A stretch of 64,000 nucleotides of DNA from Avena insularis (taxonomy: Eukaryota > Streptophyta > Magnoliopsida > Poales > Poaceae), in NCBI GenBank assembly GCA_023614405.1, contig CM042684.1, positions 202,002,941 to 202,066,940 of the forward strand, given 5' to 3'. The notes beneath the pieces were generated by a model. That model saw only the letters and a list, made by a program, of their open reading frames with translations. It was not told where the DNA came from and did no database searches. Positions 34,989-48,281 of this stretch are shown here, piece by piece. The number at the start of each line of letters is the position of its first letter. Position 1 is the stretch's first letter. A program made the translations under genes and the position numbers.

Positions 34989-37900
34989 TCAATGACACTG
35001 GTGGATCCATATGTGGTATGTGAAAACAATAGTCATGAAATGACTCCAGTTGTTGTTAGTCAAAGGAACACACATGCAATGACACTGGTGGATCCATAGG
35101 TGGATTGTGAAAAGAACAGGCATGCAATGACTCTGGTTGTTGTTAGTAAAAGGAACACACATGCAATGACACCGGCGGATCCATGTGTGGTCTCTAAAGA
35201 GAACACACATTTGAATGACTCTAGGTGTTGTTAGTAAAAAGAACACACATGTAATGACACTGGTGGATCCATGTGTGGTCTCTTAAGAGAACACACATGC
35301 AATGACTCTGGTTGTTGTTAGTAAAAAGAACACACATGCAATGACACTGGTGGATCCATGTGTGGTCTCTAAAAAGAACACACATGCAATGACTCTGGTT
35401 GTTGTTAGTAAAAAGAGCACGCATGCAATGACACTGGTGGATCCATATGTGGTATGTGAAAAGAACACACATGCAGTGACTCTGGTTGTTGTTAGTAAAA
35501 AGAACACACATGCAATGACACAGGTGGATCTATAGGTGGATTGTGAAAAGAACACACATGCAATGACTCTGGTTGTTGTTAGTAAAAAGAACACACATGC
35601 AATGACTCTGGTTGTTGTTAGTAAAAAGAACACACATGCAATGACACTGGTGGATCAATGTGTGGTCTCTAAAAAGAACACACATGCAATGACTCTGGTT
35701 GTCGTTAGTAAAAAGAGCATGCATGCAATGACACTGGTGGATCCATATGTGGTATGTGAAAAGAACACACATGCAGTGACTCTGGTTGTTGTTAGTAAAA
35801 AGAACACACATGCAATGACACAGGTGGATCTATAGGTGGATTGTGAAAAGAACACACATGCAATGACTCTGGTTGTTGTTAGTAAAAAGAACACACATGC
35901 AATGACACCGGTGGATCCATGTGTGGTCTCTGAAGAGAACACACATTTCTATGACTCTAGTTGTTGTTAGTAAAAAGAACACACATGCAATGACACTGGT
36001 GGATCCATGTGTGGTCTCTGAAGAGAACACACATGCAATGACTCTAGTTGTTGTTAGTACAAAGAACACACATGCAATGACACTAGTGGATCAATATGTG
36101 GTATGTGAAAAGAACACACATGCAATGACTCTGGTTGTTGTTAGTAAAAATAACACACATGCAATGACACTGGTGGATCCATAGGTGGATTGTGAAAAGA
36201 ACACACATGCAATGACACTGGTGGATCCATATGTGGTATGTGAAAAGAACACACATGCAATGGCTCTGGTTGTTGTTAGTAAAAATAACACACATGCAAT
36301 GACACTGGTGGATCCATATGTGGTATGTGAAAAGAACACACATTTTAATTACTCTGGTTGTTGTTAGTAAAAAAACACCCATGCAATAACACTGGTGGAT
36401 CCATAGGTGGATTGTGAAAAGAGCACACATCCAATGATACTGGTGGATCCATATGTGGTATGCTAAAATAACACACATGCAATGACTCCAGTTGTTCTTA
36501 GTAAAATGAACACACATGCAATGACACTGGTGGATCCATATGTGGTCTCTGAAGAGAACACACATTTCAATGACACTGGTGGATCCATATGTGGTATGTG
36601 AAAACAATAGTCATGAAATGACTCCAGTTGTTGTTAGTCAAAGGAACACACATGCAATGACACTGGTGGATCCATAGGTGGATTGTGAAAAGAACAGGCA
36701 TGCAATGACTCTGGTTGTTGTTAGTAAAAGGAACACACATGCAATGACACCGGCGGATCCATGTGTGGTCTCTAAAGAGAACACACATTTGAATGACTCT
36801 AGGTGTTGTTAGTAAAAAGAACACACATGTAATGACACTGGTGGATCCATGTGTGGTCTCTTAAGAGAACACACATGCAATGACTCTGGTTGTTGTTAGT
36901 AAAAAGAACACACATGCAATGACACTGGTGGATCCATGTGTGGTCTCTAAAAAGAACACACATGCAATGACTCTGGTTGTTGTTAGTAAAAAGAGCACGC
37001 ATGCAATGACACTGGTGGATCCATATGTGGTATGTGAAAAGAACACACATGCAGTGACTCTGGTTGTTGTTAGTAAAAAGAACACACATGCAATGACAGT
37101 GGTGTATCCATAGGTGGATTGTGAAAAGAGCACACATGCAATGACTCTGGTTGTTGTTAGTAAAAAGAACACACATGCAATGACTCTGGTTGTTGTTAGT
37201 AAAAAGAACACACATGCAATGACACTGGTGGATCAATGTGTGGTCTCTAAAAAGAACACACATGCAATGACTCTGGTTGTCGTTAGTAAAAAGAGCATGC
37301 ATGCAATGACACTGGTGGATCCATATGTGGTATGTGAAAAGAACACACATGCAGTGACTCTGGTTGTTGTTAGTAAAAAGAACACACATGCAATGACACA
37401 GGTGGATCTATAGGTGGATTGTGAAAAGAACACACATGCAATGACTCTGGTTGTTGTTAGTAAAAAGAACACACATGCAATGACACCGGTGGATCCATGT
37501 GTGGTCTCTGAAGAGAACACACATTTCAATGACTCTAGTTGTTGTTAGTAAAAAGAACACACATGCAATGACACTGGTGGATCCATGTGTGGTCTCTGAA
37601 GAGAACACACATGCAATGACTCTAGTTGTTGTTAGTACAAAGAACACACATGCAATGACACTAGTGGATCGATATGTGGTATGTGAAAAGAACACACATG
37701 CAATGACTCTGGTTGTTGTTAGTAAAAATAACACACATGCAATGACACTGTTGGATCCATAGGTGGATTGTGAAAAGAACACACATGCAATGACACTGGT
37801 GGATCCATATGTGGTATGTGAAAAGAACACACATGCAATGACTCTAGTTGTTGTTAGTAAAAAGAACACACATGCAATGACACAGGTGGATCCATTGGTG

Positions 37901-38144
37901 GATTGTGAAAATAACACACATGCAATGACACTGGTGGATCCATATGTGGTATGTGAAAAGAACACACATGCAATGGCTCTGGTTGTTGTTATTAAAAAGA
38001 ACACACATGCAATGACACTGGTGGATCCATATGTGGTATGTGAAATGAACACACATGCAATGGCTCTGGTTGTTGTTAGTAAAAAGAACACACATGCAAT
38101 GACACTGGTGGGTCCATATGTGGTATGTGAAAAGAACACACATT
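34989..38144. repeat. Adjacent 1,578-bp tandem duplication in the satellite
   Basis: Positions 34989, 35302, 35536 and 35921 match 36567, 36880, 37114 and 37499, all at an offset of exactly 1,578. Shared rare variants (TTAGTCAAAGGAAC, GAACAGGCATGC, CTCTTAAGAGAAC, GGATCAATGTG, GAGCATGCATGC) show it is a recent duplication rather than general satellite similarity. Confidence 0.85.
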
Positions 38145-41100
38145 TTAATGACTCTGGTTGTTTTTAGTAAAAAGAACACCCATGCAATGACACTGGTGGA
38201 TCCATAGGTGGATTGTGAAAAGAGCACACATGCAATGATACTGGTGGATCCATATGTGGTATGCGAAAAGAACACACATGCAATGACTCCAATTGTTGTT
38301 AGTAAAAAGAACACACATGCAATGACACTGGTGGATCCATGTGTGGTCTCTGAAGAGAACACACATTTCAATGACACTGGTGGATCCATATGTGGTATGT
38401 GAAAAGAATAGTCATGAAATGACTCCAGTTGTTGTTAGTAAAAAGAACACACATGCAATGACACTGGTGGATCCATAGGTGGATTGTGAAAAGAATACAC
38501 ATGCAATGACTCTGGTTGTTGTTAGTAAAAGGAACACACATGCAATGACACCGGCGGATCCATGTGTGGTCTCTGAAGAGAACACACATTTGAATGACTC
38601 TAGTTGTTGTTAGTAAAAAGAACACACATGTAATGACACTGGCGGATCCATGTGTGGTCTCTGAAGAGAACACACATGCAATGACTCTGGTTGTTGTTAG
38701 TAAAAAGAACACACATGCAATGACACTGGTGGATCCATGTGTTGTCTCTAAAAAGAACACACATGCAATGACTCTCGTTGTTGTTAGTAAAAAGAGCACG
38801 CATGCAATGACACTGGTGGATCCATATGTGGTATGTGAAAAGAACACACATGTAGTGACTCTGGTTGTTGTTACTAAAAAGAACACGTATACAATGACAC
38901 AGGTGGATCTATAGGTGGATTGTGAAAAGAACACACATGCAATGACTCTGGTTGTTGTTAGTAAAAAGAACACACATGCAATGACACCGGTGGATCCATG
39001 TGTGGTCTCTGAAGAGAACACACATTTCAATGACTCTAGTTGTTGTTAGTAAAAAGAACACACATGCAATGACACTGGTGGATCCATGTGTGGTCTCTGA
39101 AGAGAACACCACATGCAATGACTCTAGTTGTTGTTAGTACAAAGAACACACATGCAATGACACTAGTGGATCAATATGTGGTATGTGAAAAGAACACACA
39201 TGCAATGACTCTGGTTGTTGTTAGTAAAAATAACACACATGCAATGACACTGGTGGATCCATAGGTGGATTGTGAAAAGAACACACATGCAATGACACTG
39301 GTGGATCCATATGTGGTATGTGAAAAGAACACACATGCAATGACTCTGGTTGTTGTTAGTAAAAAGAACACACATGCAATGACACTAGTGGATCCATCGG
39401 TGGATTGTGAAAATAACACACATGCAATGACACTGGTGGATCCATATGTGGTATGTGAAAAGAACACACATGCAATGGCTCTGGTTGTTGTTATTAAAAA
39501 GAACACACATGCAATGACACTGGTTGATCCATATGTGGTATGTGAAATGAACACACATGCAATGGATCTGGTTGTTAGTAAAAAGAACACACATGCAATG
39601 ACACTGGTGGGTCCATATGTGGTATGTGAAAAGAACACACATGCAATGGCTCTGGTTGTTGTTATTAAAAAGAACACACATGCAATGACACTGGTGGATC
39701 CATATGTGGTATGTGAAAAGAACACACATGCAATGGCTCCAGTTGTTGTTAGTAAAAAGAACACACTGCAATGACACTGGTGGATCCATATGTGGTATGT
39801 GAAAAGAACATACATTTTAATGACTCTGGTTGTTTTTAGTAAAAAGAACACCCATGCAATGACACTGGTGGATCCATAGGTGGATTGTGAAAAGAGCACA
39901 CATGCAATGACACTGGTGGATCCATATGTGGTATGCGAAAAGAACACACATGCAATGACTCCCGTTGTTGTTAGTAAAAAGAACACACATGCAATGACAC
40001 TGGTGGATCCATGTGTTGTCTCTGAAGAGAACACACATTTCAATGACACTGGTGGATCCATATGTGGTATGTGAAAAGAATAGTCATGAAATGACTCCAG
40101 TTGTTGTTAGTAAAAAGAACACACATGCAATGACACAGGTGGATCTATAGGTGGATTGTGAAAAGAACACACATGCAATGACTCTGGTTGTTGTTAGTAA
40201 AAAGAACACACATGCAATGACATCGGTGGATCCATGTGTGGTCTCTGAAGAGAACACACATTTCAATGACTCTAGTTGTTGTTAGTAAAAAGAACACACA
40301 TGCAATGACACTGGTGGATCCATGTGTGGTCTCTGAAGAGAACACACATGCAATGACTCTAGTTGTTGTTAGTACAAAGAACACACATGCAATGACACTA
40401 GTGGATCAATATGTGGTATGTGAAAAGAACACACATGCAATGACTCTGGTTGTTGTTAGTAAAAATAACACACATGCAATGACACTGGTGGATCCATAGG
40501 TGGATTGTGAAAAGAACACACATGCAATGACACTGGTGGATCCATATGTTGTATGTGAAAAGAACACACATGCAATGACTCTGGTTGTTGTTAGTAAAAA
40601 CAACACACATGCAATGACACTGGTGGATCCATAGGTGGATTGTGAAAATAACACACATGCAATGACACTGGTGGATCCATATGTGGTATGTGAAAAGAAC
40701 ACACATGCAATGGCTCTGGTTGTTGTTATTAAAAAGAACACACATGCAATGACACTGGTGGATCCATATGTGGTATGTGAAAAGAACACACATGCAATGG
40801 CTCTCGTTGTTGTTAGTAAAAAGAACACACATGCAATGACACTGGTGGATCCATATGTGGTATGTGAAAAGAACACACATTTTAATGACTCTGGTTGTTT
40901 TTAGTAAAAAGAACACCCATGCAATGACACTGGTGGATCCATAGGTGGATTGTGAAAAGAGCACACATGCAATGACACTGGTGGATCCATATGTGGTATG
41001 CGAAAAGAACACACATGCAATGACTCCAGTTGTTGTTAGTAAAAAGAACACACATGCAATGACACTGGTGGATCCATGTGTGGTCTCTGAAGAGAACACA

Positions 41101-44100
41101 CATTTCAATGACACTGGTGGATCCATATGTGGTATGTGAAAAGAATAGTCATGAAATGACTCCAGTTGTTGTTAGTAAAAAGAACACACATGCAATGACA
41201 CTGGTGGATCCATAGGTGGATTGTGAAAAGAACACACATGCAATGACTCTGGTTGTTGTTAGTAAAAGGAACACACATGCAATGACACCGGCGGATCCAT
41301 GTGTGGTCTCTGAAGAGAACACACATTTGAATGACTCTAGTTGTTGTTAGTAAAAAGAACACACATGTAATGACACAGGTGGATCCATGTGTGGTCTCTG
41401 AAGAGAACACACATGCAATGACTCTGGTTGTTGTTAGTAAAAAGAACACACATGCAATGACACTGGTGGATCCATGTGTGGTCTCTAAAAAGAACACACA
41501 TGCAATGACTCTGGTTGTTGTTAGTAAAAAGAGCATGCATGCAATGACACTGGTGGATCCATATGTGGTATGTGAAAAGAACACACATGCAGTGACTCTG
41601 GTTGTTGTTATTAAAAAGAACACACATGCAATGACACAGGTGGATCTATAGGTGGATTGTGAAAAGAACACACATGCAATGACTCTGGTTGTTGTTAGTA
41701 AAAAGAACACACATGCAATGACACCGGTGGATCCATGTGTGGTCTCTGAAGAGAACACACATTTCAATGACTCTAGTTGTTGTTAGTAAAAAGAACACAC
41801 ATGCAATGACACTGGTGGATCCATGTGTGGTCTCTGAAGAGAACACACATGCAATGACTCTAGTTGTTGTTAGTACAAAGAACACACATGCAATGACACT
41901 AGTGGATCCATATGTGGTATGTGAAAAGAACACACATGCAATGACTCTGGTTGTTGTTAGTAAAAATAACACACATGCAATGACACTGGTGGATCCATAG
42001 GTGGATTGTGAAAAAAACACACATGCAATGACACTAGTGGATCCATATGTGGTATGTGAAAAGAACACACATGCAATGACTCTGGTTGTTGTTAGTAAAA
42101 AGAACACACATGCAATGACACTGGTGGATCCATATGTGGTATGTGAAAAGAACACACATGCAATGGCTCTGGTTGTTTTTATTAAAAAGAACACACATGC
42201 AATGACACTGGTGGATCCATATGTGGTATGTGAAAAGAACACACATGCAATGGCTCCGGTTGTTGTTAGTAAAAAGAACACACTGCAATGACACTGGTGG
42301 ATCCATAGGTGGATTGTGAGAATAACACACATGCAATGACACTGGTGGATCCATATGTGGTATGTGAAAAGAACACGCATGCAATGGCTCTGGTTGTTGT
42401 TAGTAAAAAGAACACACATGCAATGACACTGGTGGATCCATATGTGGTATGTGAACAGAACACACATGCAATGGCTCTAGTTGTTGTTAGTAAAAAGAAC
42501 ACACATGCAATGACATTGGTGGATCCATAGGTGGATTGTGAAAATAACACACATGCAATAACACTGGTGGATACATATGTGGTATGTGAAAAGAACACAC
42601 ATGCAATGGCTCTGGTTGTTGTTAGTAAAAAGAACACACATGCAATGACACTGGTGGATCCATATGTGGTATGTGAAAAGAACACACATTTTAATGACTC
42701 TGGTTGTTTTTAGTAAAAAGAACACCCATGCAATGACACTGGTGGATCCATAGGTGGATTGTGAAAAGAGCACACATGCAATGACACTGGTGGATCCATA
42801 TGTGGTATGCGAAAAGAACACACATGCAATGACTCCAATTGTTGTTAGTAAAAAGAACACACATGCAATGACACTGGTGGATCCATGTGTGGTCTCTGAA
42901 GAGAACACACATTTCAATGACACTGGTGGATCCATATGTGGTATGTGAAAAGAATAGTCATGAAATGACTCCAGTTGTTGTTAGTAAAAAGAACACACAT
43001 GCAATGACACTGGTGGATCCATAGGTGGATTGTGAAAAGAATACACATGCAATGACTCTGGTTGTTGTTAGTAAAAGGAACACACATGCAATGACACCGG
43101 CGGATCCATGTGTGGTCTCTGAAGAGAACACACATTTGAATGACTCTAGTTGTTGTTAGTAAAAAGAACACACATGTAATGACACTGGCGGATCCATGTG
43201 TGGTCTCTGAAGAGAACACACATGCAATGACTCTGGTTGTTGTTAGTAAAAAGAACACACATGCAATGACACTGGTGGATCCATGTGTGGTCTCTAAAAA
43301 GAACACACATGCAATGACTCTGGTTGTTGTTAGTAAAAAGAGCACGCATGCAATGACACTGGTGGATCCATATGTGGTATGTGAAAAGAACACACATGTA
43401 GTGACTCTGGTTGTTGTTACTAAAAAGAACACATATGCAATGACACAGGTGGATCTATAGGTGGATTGTGAAAAGAACACACATGCAATGACTCTGGTTG
43501 TTGTTAGTAAAAAGAACACACATGCAATGACACCGATGGATCCATGTGTGGTCTCTGAAGAGAACACACATTTCAATGAATCTAGTTGTTAGTAAAAAGA
43601 ACACACATGCAATGACACTGGTGGATCCATGTGTGGTCTCTGAAGAGAACACACATGCAATGACTCTAGTTGTTGTTAGTACAAAGAACACACATGCAAT
43701 GACACTAGTGGATCCATATGTGGTCTGTGGAAAGAACACACATGCAATGACTCTGGTTGTTGTTAGTAAAAATAATACACATGCAATGACACTGGTGGAT
43801 CCATAGGTGGATTGTGAAAAGAACACACATGCAATGACACTGGTGGATCCATATGTGCTATGTGAAAAGAACACACATGCAATGACTCTGGTTGTTGTTA
43901 GTAAAAATAACACACATGCAATGACACTGGCGGATCCATAGGTGGATTGTGAAAATAACACACATGCAATGACACTAGTGGATCCATATGTGGTATGTGA
44001 AAAGAACACACATGCAATGGCTCTGGTTGTTGTTATTAAAAAGAACACACATGCAATGACACTGGTGGATCCATATGTGGTATGTGAAAAGAACACACAT

Positions 44101-47100
44101 GCAATGGCTCCGGTTGTTGTTAGTAAAAAGAACACACTGCAATGACACTGGTGGATCCATAGGTGGATTGTGAGAATAACACACATGCAATGACACTGGT
44201 GGATCCATATGTGGTATGTGAAAAGAACACGCATGCAATGGCTCTGGTTGTTGTTAGTAAAAAGAACACACATGCAATGACACTGGTGGATCCATATGTG
44301 GTATGTGAACAGAACACACATGCAATGGCTCTGGTTGTTGTTAGTAAAAAGAACACACATGCAATGAAATTGGTGGATCCATAGGTGGATTGTGAAAATA
44401 ACACACATGCAATGACACTGGTGGATCCATATGTGGTATGTGAAAAGAACACACATGCAATGGCTCTGGTTGTTGTTAGTAAAAAGAACACACATGCAAT
44501 GACACTGGTGGATCCATATGTGGTATGTGAAAAGAACACACATTTTAATGACTCTGGTTGTTGTTAGTAAAAAGAACACCCATGCAATGACACTGGTGGA
44601 TCCATAGGTGGATTGTGAAAAGAGCACACATGCAATGACACTGGTGGATCCATATGTGGTATGCGAAAAGAACACACATGCAATGACTCCAGTTGTTGTT
44701 AGTAAAAAGAACACACATGCAATGACACTGGTGGATCCATGTGTGGTCTCTGAAGAGAACACACATTTCAATGACACTGGTGGATCCATATGTGGTATGT
44801 GAAAAGAATAGTCATGAAATGACTCCAGTTGTTGTTAGTAAAAAGAACACACATGCAATGACACAGGTGGATCTATAGGTGGATTGTGAAAAGGACACAC
44901 ATGCAATGACTCTGGTTGTTGTTAGTAAAAAGAACACACATGCAATGACATCGGTGGATCCATGTGTGGTCTCTGAAGAGAACACACATTTCAATGACTC
45001 TAGTTGTTGTTAGTAAAAAGAACACACATGCAATGACACTGGTGGATCCATGTGTGGTCTCTGAAGAGAACACACATGCAATGACTCTAGTTGTTGTTAG
45101 TACAAAGAACACACATGCAATGACACTAGTGGATCAATATGTGGTATGTGAAAAGAACACACATGCAATGACTCTGGTTGTTGTTAGTAAAAATAACACA
45201 CATGCAATGACACTGGTGGATCCATAGGTGGATTGTGAAAAGAACACACATGCAATGACACTGGTGGATCCATATGTTGTATGTGAAAAGAACACACATG
45301 AAATGACTCTGGATGTTGTTAGTAAAAACAACACACATGCAATGACACTGGTGGATCCATAGGTGGATTGTGAAAATAACATACATGCAATGACACTGGT
45401 GGATCCATATGTGGTATGTGAAAAGAACACACATGCAATGGCTCTGGTTTTTGTTATTAAAAAGAACACACATGCAATGACACTGGTGGATCCATATGTG
45501 GTATGTGAAAAGAACACACATGCAATGGCTCTGGTTGTTGTTAGTAAAAAGAACACACATGCAATGACACTGGTGGATCCATATGTGGTATGTGAAAAGA
45601 ACACACATTTTAATGACTCTGGTTGTTGTTAGTAAAAAGAACACCCATGCAATGACACTGGTGGATCCATAGGTGGATTGTGAAATGAGCACACATGCAA
45701 TGACACTGGTGGATCCATATGTGGTATCTGAAAGAACACACATGCAATGACTCCAGGTTGTTGTTAGTTAAAAGAACACACATGCAATGACACTGGTGGT
45801 TCCATGTGTGGTCTCTGAAGAGAACACACATTTCAATGACACTGGTGGATCCATATGTGGTATGTGAAAAGAATAGTCATGAAATGACTCCAGTTGTTGT
45901 TAGTAAAAAGAACACACATGCAATGACACAGGTGGATCTATAGGTGGATTGTGAAAAGAACACACATGCAATGACTCTGGTTGTTGTTAGTAAAAAGAAC
46001 ACACATGCAATGACATCGGTGGATCCATGTGTGGTCTCTGAAGAGAACACACATTTCAATGACTCTAGTTGTTGTTAGTAAAAAGAACACACATGCAATG
46101 ACACTGGTGGATCCATGTGTGGTCTCTGAAGAGAACACACATGCAATGACTCTAGTTGTTGTTAGTACAAAGAACACACATGCAATGACACTGGTGGATC
46201 CATGTGTGGTCTCTAAAAAGAACACACATGCAATGACTCTGGTTGTTGTTAGTAAAAAGAGCACACATGCAATGACACTGGTGGATCCATATGTGGTATG
46301 TGAAAAGAACACACATGCAGTGACTCTGGTTGTTGTTAGTTAAAAGAACACACATGCAATGACACAGGTGGATCCATAGGTGGATTGTGAAAAGAACACA
46401 CATCCAATGACTCTGGTTGTTGTTAGTAAAAAGAACACACATGCAATGACACTGGTGGATCCATATGTGGTATGTGAAAAGAACACACATGCAATGGCTC
46501 TGGTTGTTGTTAGTAAAAAGAACACACATGCAATGACACTGGTGGATCCATATGTGGTATGTGAAAAGAACACACATGCAATGGCTCTGGTTGTTGTTAG
46601 TAAAAAGAACACACATGCAATGGCTCTGGCTGTTGTTAGTAAAAAGAACACACATGCAATGACACTGGTGGATCCATAGGTGGATTGTGAAAATAACACA
46701 CATGCAATGACGCTGGTGGATCCATATGTGGTATGTGAAAAGAACACACATGCAATGGCTCTGGTTGTTGTTAGTAAAAAGAACACACATGCAATGACAC
46801 TAGTGGATCCATATGTGGTATGTGAAAGAACACACATGCAATGGCTCTGGTTGTTGTTAGTAAAAAGAACACCCATGCAATGACACTGGTGGATCCATAG
46901 GTGGATTGTGAAAAGAGCACACATGCAATGACACTGGTGGATCCATATATAGTATGCGAAAAGAACACACATGCAATGACTCCAGTTGTTGTTAGTAAAA
47001 AAGAACACACATGCATTGACACTGGTGGATCCATGTGTGTTCTCTAAAGAGAACACACATTTCAATGACACTGGTGGATCCATATGTGGTATGTGAAAAG

Positions 47101-48276
47101 AATAGTCATGAAATGAGTCTAGTTGTTGTTAGTAAAAAGAACACACATGCAATGACACTGGTGGATCCATAGGTGGATTGTGAAAAGAACACACATGCAA
47201 TGACTCTGGTTGTTGTTAGTAAAAAGAACACACATGCAATGACACCGGTGGATCCATGTGTGGTCTCTGAAGAGAACACACATTTCAATGACTCTAGTTG
47301 CTGTTGGTAAAAAGAACACACATGCAATGCCACTGGTGGATCCATGTGTGGTCTCTGAAGAGAACACACATTTCAATGACTCTAGTTGTTGTTAGTAAAA
47401 AGAACACACATGCAATGACACTGGTGGATCCATGTGTGGTTTCTGAAGAGAACACACATGCAATGAGTCTGGTTGTTGTTAGTAAAAAGAACACACATGC
47501 AATGACACTGGTGGATCCATGTGTGGTCTCTAAAAAGAACACACATGCAATGACTCTGGTTGTTGTTAGTAAAAAGAGCACACATGCAATGACACTGGTG
47601 GATCCATATGTGGTATGTGAAAAGAACACACATGCAATGACTCTGGTTGTTGTTAGAAAAAGAACACACATGCAATGACACAGGTGGATCCATAGGTGGA
47701 TTGTGAAAACAACACACATGCAATGACTCTGGTTGTTGTTAGTAAAAAGAACACACATGCAATGACACCAGTGGATCCATGTGTGGTCTCTGAAGAGAAC
47801 ACACATTTCAATGACTCGAGTTGTTGTTAGTAAAAAGACACACATGCAATAACACTGGTGGATCCATGTGTGGTCTCTGAAGAGAACACACATGCAATGA
47901 CTCTGGTTGTTGTTACTAAAAAGAACACACATGCAATGACACTAGTGGATCCATATGTGGTATGTGAAAAGAACACACGTGCAATGACTCTGGTTGTTGT
48001 TAGTAAAAATAACACTCATGCAATGACACTGGTGGATCCATAGGTGGATTGTGAATAGAACACACATGCAATGACACTGGTGGATCCATATGTGGTATGT
48101 GAAAAGAACACACATGCAATGACTCTGGTTGTTGTTAGTAAAAAGAACACACATGCAATGACACTAGTGGATCCATAGGTGGATTTTGAAAATAACACAC
48201 ATGCAATGACACTGGTGGATCCATATGTGGTATGTGAAAAGAACACACATGCAATGGCTCTGGTTGTTGTTAGTAA

Positions 48277-48281
48277 AAAGA
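48277..48281. other. Target site duplication AAAGA, left copy
   Basis: AAAGA directly before the LTR start TGTAGCATCC; an identical AAAGA follows the other LTR at 60602-60606. Removing the element and one copy restores a normal satellite head (AGTAAAAAGAACAC). Confidence 0.95.

Larger units (their letters stand above)
14352..48281. repeat. Satellite array, main block (39/48-bp composite)
   Basis: 33.9 kb of uninterrupted satellite. Every subunit starts with the same 28-base head (AAAAGAACACACATGCAATG followed by ACWCTGGT). The 39-mer adds TGTTGTTAGTA. The 48-mer adds GGATCCAT plus one of three 12-base tails: ATGTGGTATGTG, AGGTGGATTGTG, or GTGTGGTCTCTG (which changes the next head's start to AAGAG). 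The commonest order is 48-48-39 (135 bp) or 48-39 (87 bp). Recurrent variants (CATTTCAATGAC, CATTTTAATGAC, GTCATGAAATGACTCC, ACACCCATG) mark positions within higher-order repeats. Each 48-mer has a BamHI site, and many have an NdeI site (CATATG). I do not recognise this as a named satellite. The long frames within it are not genes. Confidence 0.97.
28230..48281. repeat. Higher-order repeat B family, 1.1-1.9 kb periods
   Basis: The marker GTCATGAAATGACTCC recurs at about 28270, 28766, 30280, 32068, 33665, 35030, 36608, 38407, 40083, 41147, 42956, 44813, 45881 and 47103. Intervals are therefore ~0.5 to 1.86 kb, with several near 1.58, 1.80-1.81 and 1.86 kb. Some blocks repeat over longer distances: 31421-32047 matches 37763-38389 at an offset of 6,342. 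Each repeat opens with the GATCTATAGG or GATCCATAGG 48-mer and closes with the TTTTAATGACTC / ACACCCATG pair. Confidence 0.8.

Noticed and set aside
14352..48281. CRISPR array
   Set aside because: The repeats are head-to-tail with only a few recurring tail types, not unique spacers; the setting is a plant genome with no cas genes.
14352..48281. Telomeric or known centromeric satellite
   Set aside because: No TTTAGGG runs, no ~150-180 bp monomer and no recognised centromeric retrotransposon; location on the chromosome cannot be told.
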